A DNA stretch of 64,000 bases from Mycolicibacterium peregrinum. GTDB taxonomy: Bacteria; Actinomycetota; Actinomycetes; Mycobacteriales; Mycobacteriaceae. Location: positions 19,820 through 83,819 of the forward strand of contig NZ_LQPP01000004.1 in assembly GCF_002102345.1 (NCBI RefSeq). The letters run 5' to 3'. Under the pieces are notes generated by a model, which was not told the origin of the DNA, ran no database searches, and saw nothing but the letters and a program-made list of their open reading frames with translations. This document shows, in pieces, positions 48,813 to 59,226 of this stretch. Position numbers and translations under genes: made by a program. Within the stretch, counting starts at the first letter, position 1; the number at the start of each line of letters is the position of its first letter.

Positions 48813-48830
48813 GTATACCGTCGGGTATAC
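48813..48830. promoter_or_regulatory. GTATAC palindrome, candidate GntR operator
   Basis: GTATACC-GTCG-GGTATAC, seven-base perfect arms, four bases before the permease ATG. GntR/FCD regulators commonly bind short dyads of the GTATAC kind, and such a regulator is encoded at the end of this operon. Regulator-site pairing is inferred. Confidence 0.65.
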
Positions 48831-48995
48831 GGATTTCCCTGGCATTTCTGTCGATGAACGTTCCGTAACGAGGTCCTCACGGGCGTCCGGCACTCAGCTT
48901 TACGTCGTCGCAACACAACAGGTCGGTCCACGTAACAGAAACGTCGTCAACTCCCAGTGATCGGCCCGTCGGGCCGCCACCCCCAGGAGATGTTG

Positions 48996-50249
48996 ATGGA
49001 TACAGGAACCACGGCGTTCATGCTGTGTTGCATCATCGGCCTCACGCTGATGATCCCCGGCCTTGCCCTGTTCTACGGCGGCATGGTCTCGGTCAAGAGC
49101 TCGACCAACATGATGATGATGACGTTCGGCGCAGTCGCCCTGGTGGGCGTGCTGTGGGTGCTGTTCGGATTCTCGATGGTCTTCGGGACCTCCTACGGCG
49201 GATTCGTCGGCAGCTTCACCGAATTCGCCGGCATGAAGGACCTCATGGAGCCGATGACCACGGTCGCGGGGCTTCCGGTCAGCTTGTTCTCCATCTTCCA
49301 GGCCCTGTTCGCCGCCATCACCGTGGCGCTGATCTCGGGTGCGGTCGCCGACCGGATGAAGTTCGGCGCCTGGATGATCTTCGCCGCCGCCTGGGCGGTT
49401 CTGGTGTACTTCCCGGTCGCACACTGGGTTTTCGCCTTCGACGGTGTCGTCACCGAGAACTCGGTCGGCGGCTGGATCGCCAACAAGCTGCACGCCATCG
49501 ACTTCGCCGGTGGCACCGCCGTGCACATCAACGCCGGCGCGGCCGCCCTTGCCGTGGCGATCGTGCTCGGCAAGTCGGCCATGTTCGGTCAGCTGCGCAA
49601 GCCGCACAACGTCCCACTGACCCTGCTCGGAGCCGGCATGCTGTGGGCCGGCTGGTATGCCTTCAACGGCGGATCCGCCCTGGCCGCAGGTAATTCCGCC
49701 GCCATCGTGATGGTGACCACCTTCGTCGCCACCTGCGCGGCCACCCTGGCCTGGATCGGCGTCGAGAAGCTCAAGGACGGCCACGTCACCGGCGTGGGCG
49801 CCGCCTCGGGCGCGATCACCGGCCTGGTGGCCATCACCCCGGCCTGCGGTGCGGTCACCCCGATCGGCGCGATCTTCGTCGGCGCCATCGCCGGGGCGAT
49901 CTGCGTCTACGCCGTCGGCTTCAAGGAGAAGCTCGGCTACGACGACTCGCTCGACGTGGTCGGCGTACACCTCGTCGGCGGCGTGGTCGGCACCCTGCTG
50001 ATCGGCTTCTTCGCCAGCGAGGGCATGCCCAATGCCACCAACGGCCTGTTCTACGGCGGCGGATTCGACCAGCTGTGGAAGCAGGCGGTCGCTGCCGTTG
50101 CGGTGATGGCCTACTCATTCGCGGTTGCCTTCGCCATCGCGTTCGTCCTGAAGAAGACCATCGGGATCCGCATCTCCTCCGAGGATGAGGAGAAGGGTAT
50201 CGACACCACATTCCACCGGGATTCGGCTTACGAGCTCGAATTCGCCTGA
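48996..50249 (+). CDS. amt: Ammonium transporter
   Basis: Amt/Rh-type channel, 417 residues with eleven helices. AGGAG stands six bases before the ATG at 48996. Typical segments: MIPGLALFYGGMV, DFAGGTAVHINAGAAALA and DVVGVHLVGGVVGTLLIG, which hold the paired pore His residues (HINAG; HLVGG). A short GC hairpin (CGGCCC/GGGCCG, 48962-48976) lies between promoter region and ribosome binding site. It could import ammonium or methylammonium for the downstream operon. I saw no clear GlnR site. Confidence 0.95.
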   Translation: MDTGTTAFMLCCIIGLTLMIPGLALFYGGMVSVKSSTNMMMMTFGAVALVGVLWVLFGFSMVFGTSYGGFVGSFTEFAGMKDLMEPMTTVAGLPVSLFSIFQALFAAITVALISGAVADRMKFGAWMIFAAAWAVLVYFPVAHWVFAFDGVVTENSVGGWIANKLHAIDFAGGTAVHINAGAAALAVAIVLGKSAMFGQLRKPHNVPLTLLGAGMLWAGWYAFNGGSALAAGNSAAIVMVTTFVATCAATLAWIGVEKLKDGHVTGVGAASGAITGLVAITPACGAVTPIGAIFVGAIAGAICVYAVGFKEKLGYDDSLDVVGVHLVGGVVGTLLIGFFASEGMPNATNGLFYGGGFDQLWKQAVAAVAVMAYSFAVAFAIAFVLKKTIGIRISSEDEEKGIDTTFHRDSAYELEFA

Positions 50250-50269
50250 CAGAGAAGATGATCCCCGGC

Positions 50270-50303
50270 CCGGCTGCCGAGGACCCGCATCCGCGGCAGC
50301 CGG
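50270..50303 (+). terminator. Strong hairpin between amt and the glutamine synthetase gene
   Basis: CCGGCTGCCG pairs perfectly with CGGCAGCCGG across 14 bases, 21 bases after the amt stop, followed by GGGGTTTCC rather than a T-run. It may partly terminate amt transcripts or stabilise them. Confidence 0.55.
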
Positions 50304-50382
50304 TGACCGGGGTTTCCTCGACTTGCCGAAGTTTCCTACCGTGATACGTTGATTCTTAACAAGAGACGAAAGTGCTGGTGCT

Positions 50383-51687
50383 ATGCCCTCCGATCTCGCC
50401 ACCCTCGCCGAACAATCCGGCACCAAGTTCATCCTCGCGCTGTTCGTAGACCTGCGCGGAAAGCCTTGCGCCAAACTGGTTCCCGTCGAATCTGTCGAAC
50501 TCCTGGCCACCGAGGGCGTCGGCTTCGCCGGCTATGCCGTCGGCGCGATGGGCCAGGAACCGAAAGACCCGGACCTCGTGGCCATCCCCGACCCCGCCTC
50601 GTTCACCCCGATCCCGTTCATCAAGGAGGGGTTGGCCCTCGTACACTGCGACCCTCACGTCGGGGGCGCACCGTGGCCGTATGCACCGCGGGTGATCCTG
50701 AAGGGCCTGATCGAGCGTGCCGCCGACGCCGGATTCGAACCCTGGGTGGGTGCCGAGGTCGAGTATTTCCTGTTGCGGCGCAACGCCGATGGCGTCCTGG
50801 CCACCGCCGACGCCGCCGACACCGCCGCCCAGCCCTGTTACGACGCGCGCGGCGTCACCCGCATGTACGAGCACCTCACCGCGATCTCGACGGCGATGAA
50901 CACCCTCGGCTGGTCCAACTACGCCAACGACCACGAGGACGGCAACGGGCAGTTCGAGCAGAACTTCGAGTTCTCCGACGCGCTGACCACCGCCGACCGG
51001 GTGATCACGCTGCGCTATCTGCTGTCGATGATCGCCGCAGAACGCGACATGGTGGCCACCTTCATGCCCAAGCCGTTCAGCGACCGCACCGGCAGTGGCC
51101 TGCACCTGCACCTGTCGCTGACCAGCGGCGGTACCCCGGTCTTCCCTGCCGACGCCGACGAGCGGGGCCTGGGCCTGTCCGAGACGGCGTACGCATTCAT
51201 CGGCGGCATCCTCGACCACGCCTGCGCGCTGCAGTCCGTCGTCGCCCCGACGGTCAACTCCTACAAGCGGACCGGGGCGACCTCGACCGCGTCGGGTGCC
51301 TCGTGGGCCCCGCGCAAACCCAGCTACGGCGGCAACGATCGCACCCACTACATCCGGGTGCCAGACAGTCAGCGCATCGAGTTGCGCGGCGGCGATGGTT
51401 CGGCCAACCCGTATCTCGCGATCGCCGCGGCGCTGGGGGCCGGCCTCGACGGCGTCAAACGCAGCCTCGACCCGGGAGCCGTGGGCGCCCAGGGACCGGC
51501 GGCACTGCCGCCCACACTGCTGCACGCGGTCGAATCGCTGGAGACCGATCCGATCGTCACCGGGGTGCTCGACGTCGCGGGCGACGGCGTCGCCTCCTAC
51601 TTCGCCGACGTCAAACGCGAGGAGTTCTTCGCCTACCACGGCACCGTCACGCCGTGGGAGATCGACCAGTACCTGACGGCGTTCTAG
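50383..51687 (+). CDS. glnT: Type III glutamine synthetase / gamma-glutamylmethylamide synthetase-like (GlnT)
   Basis: 434 residues of the glutamine synthetase fold. Metal and ATP site elements: VGAEVEYFLL, GQFEQNFEF, SGLHLHLSL, APTVNSYKRT and RIELRGGDGSANPYLA. The class is not the housekeeping GlnA (no adenylylation-site C-terminus). Relatives join glutamate to ammonia, methylamine (GmaS) or other amines. Its neighbours (three-part glutamate-synthase-like enzyme and FAD amine oxidase) favour an amine substrate, but ammonia is possible. Confidence 0.88.
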   Translation: MPSDLATLAEQSGTKFILALFVDLRGKPCAKLVPVESVELLATEGVGFAGYAVGAMGQEPKDPDLVAIPDPASFTPIPFIKEGLALVHCDPHVGGAPWPYAPRVILKGLIERAADAGFEPWVGAEVEYFLLRRNADGVLATADAADTAAQPCYDARGVTRMYEHLTAISTAMNTLGWSNYANDHEDGNGQFEQNFEFSDALTTADRVITLRYLLSMIAAERDMVATFMPKPFSDRTGSGLHLHLSLTSGGTPVFPADADERGLGLSETAYAFIGGILDHACALQSVVAPTVNSYKRTGATSTASGASWAPRKPSYGGNDRTHYIRVPDSQRIELRGGDGSANPYLAIAAALGAGLDGVKRSLDPGAVGAQGPAALPPTLLHAVESLETDPIVTGVLDVAGDGVASYFADVKREEFFAYHGTVTPWEIDQYLTAF

Positions 51688-51701
51688 AAGGGAGACAACA
51701 C

Positions 51702-52571
51702 ATGTGCGGGATCGTGGGGCTACACCTACGCACACCGGAGCTGTACCCGCGGCTCGGTGAGCTGCTCGCCGCCATGCTCGGCGAGATGTCCGACCGCGGC
51801 GCCGACTCGGCGGGGATCGCGGTCTACGGGGACCCGGAGTGGTCGCCGTACGGGCAGGGCTGCGTGTCGGTGACCGATGTCGCGGAGCGGCCAGATCTTG
51901 GTCCGGATGTCGATGTGGTGCAGGTGGATTCGACCTATCTACTGTCGGCGGACATGGAGTCCGAGGAGCTGCTCGACCTGGTACGAGCGGCCTACCCGAC
52001 GGCACTGATCTCGGGGTTCGGCGCCGATCTGGCGGTCCTCAAAGGGGTCGGCCATCCCCGTTCGCTCACCGATGCCTGGGGTCTGGCCAAGGCCCAGGGC
52101 TGGCAGGGTGTCGGGCACACCAGGATGGCCACCGAATCGGCGGTGACGCCGTCGGGCTGCCATCCCTACACCGTCGGCCCCGGCCAGTGCCTGGTGCACA
52201 ACGGATCGTTCGCCAATCACGCCACCATCCGCCGCGAGCTGCGCCGGGCGGGCGTGGTGTTCGACAGCGAGAACGACACCGAGGTAGGCGCCCGGTTCGT
52301 GGCCGAGCAGCTGGCCGCCGGCCGTGACGTGGCCACCGCGCTCAAGGAGCTGTGCGCCACTTTTGATGGCTTCTACACCCTGCTGGTCTCCGACCACGAC
52401 TCGTTCGCGGTCGTGCGCGACGCCATCGCCTGCAAGCCCGCGGTGATCGCCGAAACCGCCGACTGGGTGGCGATGGCCAGTGAGTACCGGGCACTGGCCG
52501 GGCTACCCGGCGTCGAGCAGGCACGTATTTGGGAACCGGAACCGGAGGTGGTCTACGCATGGACACGTTGA
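51702..52571 (+). CDS. Class II glutamine amidotransferase subunit (GlxB/MgsA-like)
   Basis: 289 residues. Cys2 (MCGIVGLHL) is the N-terminal nucleophile, as in the amidotransferase domain of glutamate synthase. GHTRMATESAVTPSGCHPY and VHNGSFANH are the glutamine-binding segments. It represents only the first domain of GltB; the GXGXG and FMN domains are encoded by the next two genes. GGGAG precedes the ATG 14 bases after the glnT stop. The 3' end overlaps the next gene by 13 bases. Confidence 0.9.
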   Translation: MCGIVGLHLRTPELYPRLGELLAAMLGEMSDRGADSAGIAVYGDPEWSPYGQGCVSVTDVAERPDLGPDVDVVQVDSTYLLSADMESEELLDLVRAAYPTALISGFGADLAVLKGVGHPRSLTDAWGLAKAQGWQGVGHTRMATESAVTPSGCHPYTVGPGQCLVHNGSFANHATIRRELRRAGVVFDSENDTEVGARFVAEQLAAGRDVATALKELCATFDGFYTLLVSDHDSFAVVRDAIACKPAVIAETADWVAMASEYRALAGLPGVEQARIWEPEPEVVYAWTR

Positions 52572-53281
52572 TACGGCGGGCAGGAGCGCAGCGACCGGGG
52601 AATCTGTCGCGGTTTGATTTGCGGACAACGCCTTTGCGTGAGGTCAACGCCGCATTGCATCAGCCGGGCGTCGACGGCGACTTCGTCATCGCGCATCCCG
52701 ACGGTGCCCACAACGTCGCCGTCGGCCTCAATGCGCCGGTGCGGGTGACCGTCGAGGGCCACGTCGGCTACTACGCCGCCGGGATGAACCAACTCGCCGA
52801 GGTCACCATCAACGGCAACGCGGGGACCGGGGTCGCCGAGAACATGATGAGCGGCACGGTACGTGTCACCGGAAATGCCTCGCAGTCGGCGGGCGCCACG
52901 GCGCGCGGCGGGCTGCTGGTCATCGAAGGAGACGCCGCCGCCCGCTGCGGCATCTCGATGAAGGGCGTGGACATCGTGGTGGGCGGCAGCATCGGCCACA
53001 TGAGCGCGTTCATGGCCCAGGCCGGGCGCCTGGTAGTGCGCGGCGACGCCGGGGAGGCGCTGGGCGACTCGATCTACGAGGCCCACATCTACGTACAGGG
53101 CGAGGTGGCCTCGCTGGGCGCGGACTGTATCGCCAAGCCGATGCGGCCCGAGCACCATGCCGAACTGGCGGAGTTGTTGTCCACCAGCGGCTTCGGCGAC
53201 GACGACACTGCGGCCTACACCCGCTACGGCTCGGCCCGAAACCTCTACCACTTCCACGTCGACAATGCGAGCGAGTACTGA
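52559..53281 (+). CDS. GXGXG-domain protein (GlxC/MgsB-like)
   Basis: 240 residues, corresponding to the C-terminal right-handed beta-helix of glutamate synthase. Gly-rich coils are evident (VTINGNAGTGVAENMMSG; GGSIGHMSAFMAQAG; VRGDAGEALGDSIY). It is a structural/electron-path-shaping subunit without its own active site. ATG lies 13 bases inside the amidotransferase gene and the TGA overlaps the next ATG, so subunits are made in fixed ratio. Confidence 0.88.
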   Translation: MDTLIRRAGAQRPGNLSRFDLRTTPLREVNAALHQPGVDGDFVIAHPDGAHNVAVGLNAPVRVTVEGHVGYYAAGMNQLAEVTINGNAGTGVAENMMSGTVRVTGNASQSAGATARGGLLVIEGDAAARCGISMKGVDIVVGGSIGHMSAFMAQAGRLVVRGDAGEALGDSIYEAHIYVQGEVASLGADCIAKPMRPEHHAELAELLSTSGFGDDDTAAYTRYGSARNLYHFHVDNASEY

Positions 53282-54573
53282 TGCGCGAATCCGCCACCTT
53301 CGATCGATCCACCATCGCCGACATCCAGCGGGCCGCCGAGACCGGCATCTACGACATCCGCGGCTGGGGCGCCAAACGACGTCTGCCCCACTTCGACGAC
53401 CTGCTGTTCCTGGGCGCATCGATGTCGCGCTACCCGCTGGAGGGCTACCGGGAGCGCTGCGGCACCGACGTGGTGCTCGGTGACCGGCACGCCAAACACC
53501 CACTGCACCTGGATATCCCGGTCACCATCGCCGGTATGAGCTTCGGCGCGCTGTCCGGGCCGGCAAAGGAGGCCCTTGGCCGCGGGGCCAGCGAGGCGGG
53601 CACCTCGACAACCACCGGTGACGGCGGCATGACACCCGAGGAACGCGGGCAGAGCAAGCAACTGGTGTACCAGTACCTGCCCTCGCGCTACGGGATGAAT
53701 CCCGACGATCTGCGTAAGGCCGACGCCATCGAGGTGGTGCTCGGTCAAGGCGCCAAACCGGGCGGCGGTGGAATGTTGTTGGGCCAGAAGATCTCCCCGC
53801 GGGTGGCCCAGATGCGCACGCTGCCCGAAGGCATCGACCAGCGCAGCGCGTGCCGGCACCCGGACTGGACCGGGCCCGACGACCTGACCATCAAGATCAA
53901 CGAACTGCGGGAGATCACCGACTGGGAGAAGCCGATCTACGTCAAGGTCGGCGCCACCCGCACCTATTACGACGTGAAGCTCGCCGTGCACGCCGGCGCC
54001 GACGTGGTGGTGGTCGACGGGATGCAGGGCGGCACGGCCGCCACCCAGGAGGTGTTCATCGAACACGTGGGCATCCCGACCCTGGCTGCGGTGCCGCAAG
54101 CGGTGCAGGCGTTGCAGGAGCTCGGGGTCCACCGCAAAGTGCAGTTGATCGTGAGCGGCGGTATCCGCACCGGCGCCGATGTCGCGAAGGCACTCGCGCT
54201 CGGTGCCGATGCCGTCGCGATCGGTACTGCCGCGTTGATCGCGCTGGGCGACAACCACCCCCGCTACGCCGCCGAGTACGAGAAGCTCGGCAGCGCGGCC
54301 GGTTTCTACGACGACTTCCAGGACGGACGCGATCCGGCCGGAATCACCACCCAGGACCCGGAACTGGCGGCCCGGTTCGACCCGGTCGAGGGCGGCCGCC
54401 GGCTGGCCAACTACCTGCGGGTGCTGACCATGGAGGCCCAGACCATCGCCAGGGCGTGCGGCAAGGCCCACGTGTGTCATCTGGAGCCCGAAGACCTGGT
54501 GGCTGTGACCATCGAGGCGGCTGCGATGGCCCGGGTTCCGCTGGCAGGCACGAACTGGATTCCGGGCCAGTGA
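53281..54573 (+). CDS. FMN-dependent glutamate synthase-like subunit (GlxD/MgsC-like)
   Basis: 430 residues corresponding to the FMN-binding central domain of glutamate synthase (TIM barrel). Key segments: ITIAGMSFGALSGPAKEALG-like VTIAGMSFGALSGPAK, TGDGGMTPEER, QGAKPGGGGMLLG, VKVGAT and DGMQGGTAATQ, VSGGIRTGADVAKALALGADAV. The Cys residues at the end (RACGKAHVCHLEPED) may belong to an iron-sulfur site. With the two previous genes it forms a three-subunit enzyme that could make glutamate or N-methylglutamate. Confidence 0.9.
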   Translation: MRESATFDRSTIADIQRAAETGIYDIRGWGAKRRLPHFDDLLFLGASMSRYPLEGYRERCGTDVVLGDRHAKHPLHLDIPVTIAGMSFGALSGPAKEALGRGASEAGTSTTTGDGGMTPEERGQSKQLVYQYLPSRYGMNPDDLRKADAIEVVLGQGAKPGGGGMLLGQKISPRVAQMRTLPEGIDQRSACRHPDWTGPDDLTIKINELREITDWEKPIYVKVGATRTYYDVKLAVHAGADVVVVDGMQGGTAATQEVFIEHVGIPTLAAVPQAVQALQELGVHRKVQLIVSGGIRTGADVAKALALGADAVAIGTAALIALGDNHPRYAAEYEKLGSAAGFYDDFQDGRDPAGITTQDPELAARFDPVEGGRRLANYLRVLTMEAQTIARACGKAHVCHLEPEDLVAVTIEAAAMARVPLAGTNWIPGQ

Positions 54574-55757
54574 ACGCCACCGCAGACGTCGTCATCGTCG
54601 GCGGCGGACTCGAAGGGGCCGCGGCCGCCTGGGCTCTCGGCCAACGCGGTGTCACCGATGTGACTGTCCTGGAGCGCAATACCGTCGGTTCCGGGATGAC
54701 CGGGAAATCCAGCGGGATCGTGCGCTGCCACTACGGGGTCAGCTCACTGGCCGCGATGGCGACCGTCGGTCTCGAGATCTTCGAGAACGCCGAGCAGATC
54801 TTCGGCCAGGACATCGGTTTCCGGCAGACCGGTTATGTCGTCGGCGTCGGCGAACCCAACGTCGACAACCTGCGTCGGAGTCTGGCCGCCCAACGCGAGG
54901 TCGGAGTGCAGACCGAGGAGATCGACGCCGCCGAGGTGGCCAAGCTGTGGCCGTGGGCCGATCTGGAACCGTTCGCGGCCTTCGGCTGGGAGGCTCGCGG
55001 CGGATACGGCGACGCCTACCAGACCGCGCAGGCGTTCGCGGTGTCGGCCAGGGCGGCCGGGGTGCGAATCATGCAGGGCGCCAACGTGACCGCGCTGGTG
55101 CTCGACGGAGACCGGGTTACCGGAGTCGAACTGGCCGACGGAACCAGGGTTGCGGCGGGCACCGTCGTCGTCGCCACCGGCGTGTGGACCCGGCCATTCC
55201 TGGCGCCCTACGGCGTGGACGTGCCCATCCGGGTGCACCGGGAGCAGATCGTGACGATCAAACCCGGGGTGGACACCGGCCCCGTGCCCGTCTTCTCCGA
55301 CCTGGTCTCGCTGCAATACATCCGGCCCGAGCCCAACGGCGAGTTGCTGTTCGGAAACTCTGATCTGGCCGAACTGGAACCCGCCGACCCGGACGACTAC
55401 CTGAACCGGGCCACCGACGGGTTCATCGACCTGACCGTCGACAAGGTCGGCACGCGATTTCCGGGCTTTCCCGACGCGGCGATCAGCGGCAGCTACGCCG
55501 GCTGCTACGACGTCACCCCGGACTGGAACCCGGTCATCTCCCCGACCGGAATCGACGGCCTGCTGGTGGCGGCCGGATTCAGCGGGCACGGCTTCAAGAT
55601 CGCACCGGCGGTCGGCAAGCTGGTCGCCGATCTGGTGACGGACGGACACAGCTGCGACCCGCGGATACCCGAGTCAGATTTCCGGCTCACCCGGTTCGCA
55701 GAGGACAATTTGCTCAAGAGCCGGTATCCGTACGTCGGTGCCGGGGAGATGCGTTAG
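54570..55757 (+). CDS. FAD-dependent amine/amino-acid oxidoreductase (DadA/SoxB-like)
   Basis: 395 residues from a GTG overlapping the previous stop (GTGA). The dinucleotide motif DVVIVGGGLEGAAAAWALG is at the N-terminus; TGKSSGIVRCHYG resembles the flavin-linked region of sarcosine oxidase beta, and GLLVAAGFSGHGFKIAPAVG is the C-terminal FAD motif. It probably oxidises a secondary or primary amine N-C bond, such as N-methylglutamate or a gamma-glutamylated amine. No separate sarcosine oxidase alpha, gamma or delta genes are present. Confidence 0.88.
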   Translation: MNATADVVIVGGGLEGAAAAWALGQRGVTDVTVLERNTVGSGMTGKSSGIVRCHYGVSSLAAMATVGLEIFENAEQIFGQDIGFRQTGYVVGVGEPNVDNLRRSLAAQREVGVQTEEIDAAEVAKLWPWADLEPFAAFGWEARGGYGDAYQTAQAFAVSARAAGVRIMQGANVTALVLDGDRVTGVELADGTRVAAGTVVVATGVWTRPFLAPYGVDVPIRVHREQIVTIKPGVDTGPVPVFSDLVSLQYIRPEPNGELLFGNSDLAELEPADPDDYLNRATDGFIDLTVDKVGTRFPGFPDAAISGSYAGCYDVTPDWNPVISPTGIDGLLVAAGFSGHGFKIAPAVGKLVADLVTDGHSCDPRIPESDFRLTRFAEDNLLKSRYPYVGAGEMR

Positions 55758-55768
55758 ACGGGAGTGCA

Positions 55769-56407
55769 GTGAGCGACCTGCTCCGTAACGCCGGCACGGC
55801 CCGCGAACGCGATCCCCACGCACCCGTCGAAGAGCTCGAGTTCGAGGCGGCGATCGGGCGCAATGTGCGGCAACTCCGCCAGCAACACGGGCTCACCGTC
55901 GCCGACATGGCCGCGCGGGTGGGCATCTCCAAGGCGATGCTGTCCAAGATCGAGAACGCCCAGACGTCGTGCAGCCTGTCCACCCTGGCGCTGCTGGCCA
56001 AGGGCCTCGACGTTCCGGTGACCAGCTTGTTCCGCGGGGCCGACGTCGAACGTCCGGCGGCCTTCGTCAAAGCGGGCACGGGGCCGGAGATCGTGCGCAA
56101 CGGCACCAAGCAGGGTCACGAATATCAACTGCTCAGCTCGCTGCGCGGGGAACACAAACGGCTGGAATGTCTGTACGTCACGCTTACCGAGGAGAGCCAG
56201 ACCTACCCGCTGTTCCAGCATCCCGGCACCGAGTTCATCTACATGCTCGAAGGCGTCATGGACTACAGCCACAGCCGCTCGGTCTACCGGTTGCAGCCGG
56301 GCGACTCCCTGCAGATCGACGGGGAAGGCGCTCACGGACCGGTTGACCTGATCGAACTGCCGATCCGGTTCCTGTCGGTGATCGCCTTCCCCGATTCGCA
56401 GGTGTGA
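55769..56407 (+). CDS. XRE-cupin transcription regulator
   Basis: 212 residues from a GTG with GGGAG upstream. The helix-turn-helix covers about residues 28-85 (VRQLRQQHGLTVADMAARVGISKAMLSKIEN), and a cupin sensor domain occupies about 120-200 (FQHPGTEFIYMLEGVMDY; LQPGDSLQIDGEGAHGP). The architecture is that of PuuR-like regulators, which control polyamine/gamma-glutamyl-amine catabolism. It is the last gene of the operon that starts with glnT and likely regulates it. Confidence 0.9.
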   Translation: MSDLLRNAGTARERDPHAPVEELEFEAAIGRNVRQLRQQHGLTVADMAARVGISKAMLSKIENAQTSCSLSTLALLAKGLDVPVTSLFRGADVERPAAFVKAGTGPEIVRNGTKQGHEYQLLSSLRGEHKRLECLYVTLTEESQTYPLFQHPGTEFIYMLEGVMDYSHSRSVYRLQPGDSLQIDGEGAHGPVDLIELPIRFLSVIAFPDSQV

Positions 56408-56420
56408 GTCATCCCACCGC

Positions 56421-56636
56421 TCACTCGTAGATGCTGGTGATCCGCTGCGGGCCGTGGTGGTTGTGCCAGCCGGGCTTCATGCCGGGAGCCGGGGTGGCGT
56501 AGGTGTCCGGGCTGTACAGGTTGCCCGAGCCCTGCGGCGTCTGCGCGCCGGCAGTACCGGCCAGGCCGAGCGCGACAGCGCCGAAGACGCCTGCGGACAG
56601 GATGGGCAGTGCCAGAGCCTTGGTGAACTTCGTCAT
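56421..56636 (-). CDS. Small secreted protein, 71 residues
   Basis: MTKFTKALALPILSAGVFGA is the start of a clear signal peptide ending near AGTAGAQ. The mature part is only about 40 residues (QTPQGSGNLYSPDTY; GWHNHHGPQRITSIYE), with a His-rich patch. No family is recognised. It reads towards the cupin regulator and diverges from leuA; the 56768-56785 palindrome lies upstream of it. Confidence 0.7.
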   Translation of the reverse strand: MTKFTKALALPILSAGVFGAVALGLAGTAGAQTPQGSGNLYSPDTYATPAPGMKPGWHNHHGPQRITSIYE

Positions 56637-56767
56637 GATCGTGAATCCTTCTGTCTCAGTGTGTGTTTCGGTTTCTTCTGCGACCTGTTCGGCCTCTGAG
56701 ACAAGAATGCGATCCGGACGGCCCCGGGTCTGTCCGGCGATCAGGCGATCAACCTGGTGAAGATGCG

Positions 56768-56785
56768 TTCCCCCGATCGGGGGAA
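56768..56785. promoter_or_regulatory. Perfect 18-bp palindrome upstream of leuA and the small secreted gene
   Basis: TTCCCCCGATCGGGGGAA is fully self-complementary. It lies in the 321-base region between the small secreted gene (start 56636, minus) and leuA, about 130 bases from the first and 45 bases upstream of the leuA -10 box. The symmetry and C/G core are like sites of NarL/FixJ-type response regulators, but I cannot name the protein. Confidence 0.6.
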
Positions 56786-56827
56786 GTGCACGTCAGCCGC
56801 GGGTTTTGGCCTGGGTTTGACGCGGAG

Positions 56828-56833
56828 TACAGT
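56828..56833 (+). promoter_or_regulatory. -10 box of the leuA leader transcript
   Basis: TACAGT stands seven bases before the GTG of the leader peptide, which places transcription start on or next to that GTG. The leader would then be a leaderless message. Confidence 0.55.
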
Positions 56834-56840
56834 TGGACGC

Positions 56841-56868
56841 GTGCAGCGGGTGCTCCTTCTCGGACGCC

Positions 56869-56882
<14 letters not shown>
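56841..56882 (+). CDS. Leucine leader peptide of the leuA attenuator
   Basis: GTG-started 13-residue frame VQRVLLLGRRDGV with three consecutive Leu codons (CTC CTT CTC), ending in TGA. Stalling of the ribosome at the Leu codons when charged tRNA-Leu is scarce would affect folding of the downstream terminator. A leucine-rich leader before leuA has been predicted in actinobacteria. Confidence 0.8.
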
Positions 56883-58787
<1,905 letters not shown>

Positions 58788-58838
58788 CTGACGTCGGCGT
58801 AGATCACTGCGCCTGACGTCGAAGGCAAGGAGCGCTCC

Positions 58839-59225
58839 ATGGACTGGGGCTCAACGTGGGATTTCCTCTGGCATTTCCTGATCATCTTCGCCTGGATCGC
58901 GTACCTGCTGGTCCTGTTCCAGATCCTCACGGACCTGTTCTGGCGTGATCACAAGACCTCCGGCTGGGTCAAGGCCGTATGGGTGGTCTTCCTGATCGTG
59001 TTCCCGTGGCTCACGGCGCTGGTGTACCTGATCGCCCGCGGCAAGGGCATGTCCGAACGCGCCCAAGCGGCCGCACTGGCGGCCAAACAGGAGACCGACG
59101 CCTACATCAAGCAGGCGGCAGGCCGGTCCCCGGCGCAGGAGATCGCCGACGCCAAGGCTCTGCTGGATGCCGGCACGATCACCCAGGCAGAGTTCGACGG
59201 GCTGAAGGCCAAGGCACTGAGCTGA
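58839..59225 (+). CDS. Small membrane protein with PLDc_N and SHOCT domains
   Basis: 128 residues. Two helices at about 8-33 and 43-66 (WHFLIIFAWIAYLLVLFQI; VKAVWVVFLIVFPWLTALVYLIARG) form the phospholipase-D-nuclease N-terminal type domain; a charged linker follows. The C-terminal 30 residues (EIADAKALLDAGTITQAEFDGLKAKAL) are a SHOCT oligomerisation motif. Function is unknown. AAGGAG precedes the ATG. It converges on dnaQ. Confidence 0.8.
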   Translation: MDWGSTWDFLWHFLIIFAWIAYLLVLFQILTDLFWRDHKTSGWVKAVWVVFLIVFPWLTALVYLIARGKGMSERAQAAALAAKQETDAYIKQAAGRSPAQEIADAKALLDAGTITQAEFDGLKAKALS

Positions 59226-59226
59226 G

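Noticed and set aside
48850..48945. Possible GlnR sites before amt (GAACGTTCCGTAAC, GTAACAGAAAC)
   Set aside because: Half-site spacing is 6 or 9-10 bases instead of the expected 11, so they do not form a proper GlnR box.
50383..51687. Housekeeping glutamine synthetase GlnA1
   Set aside because: Sequence class and neighbours are of the type III/GlnT group, and the adenylylation region is missing.
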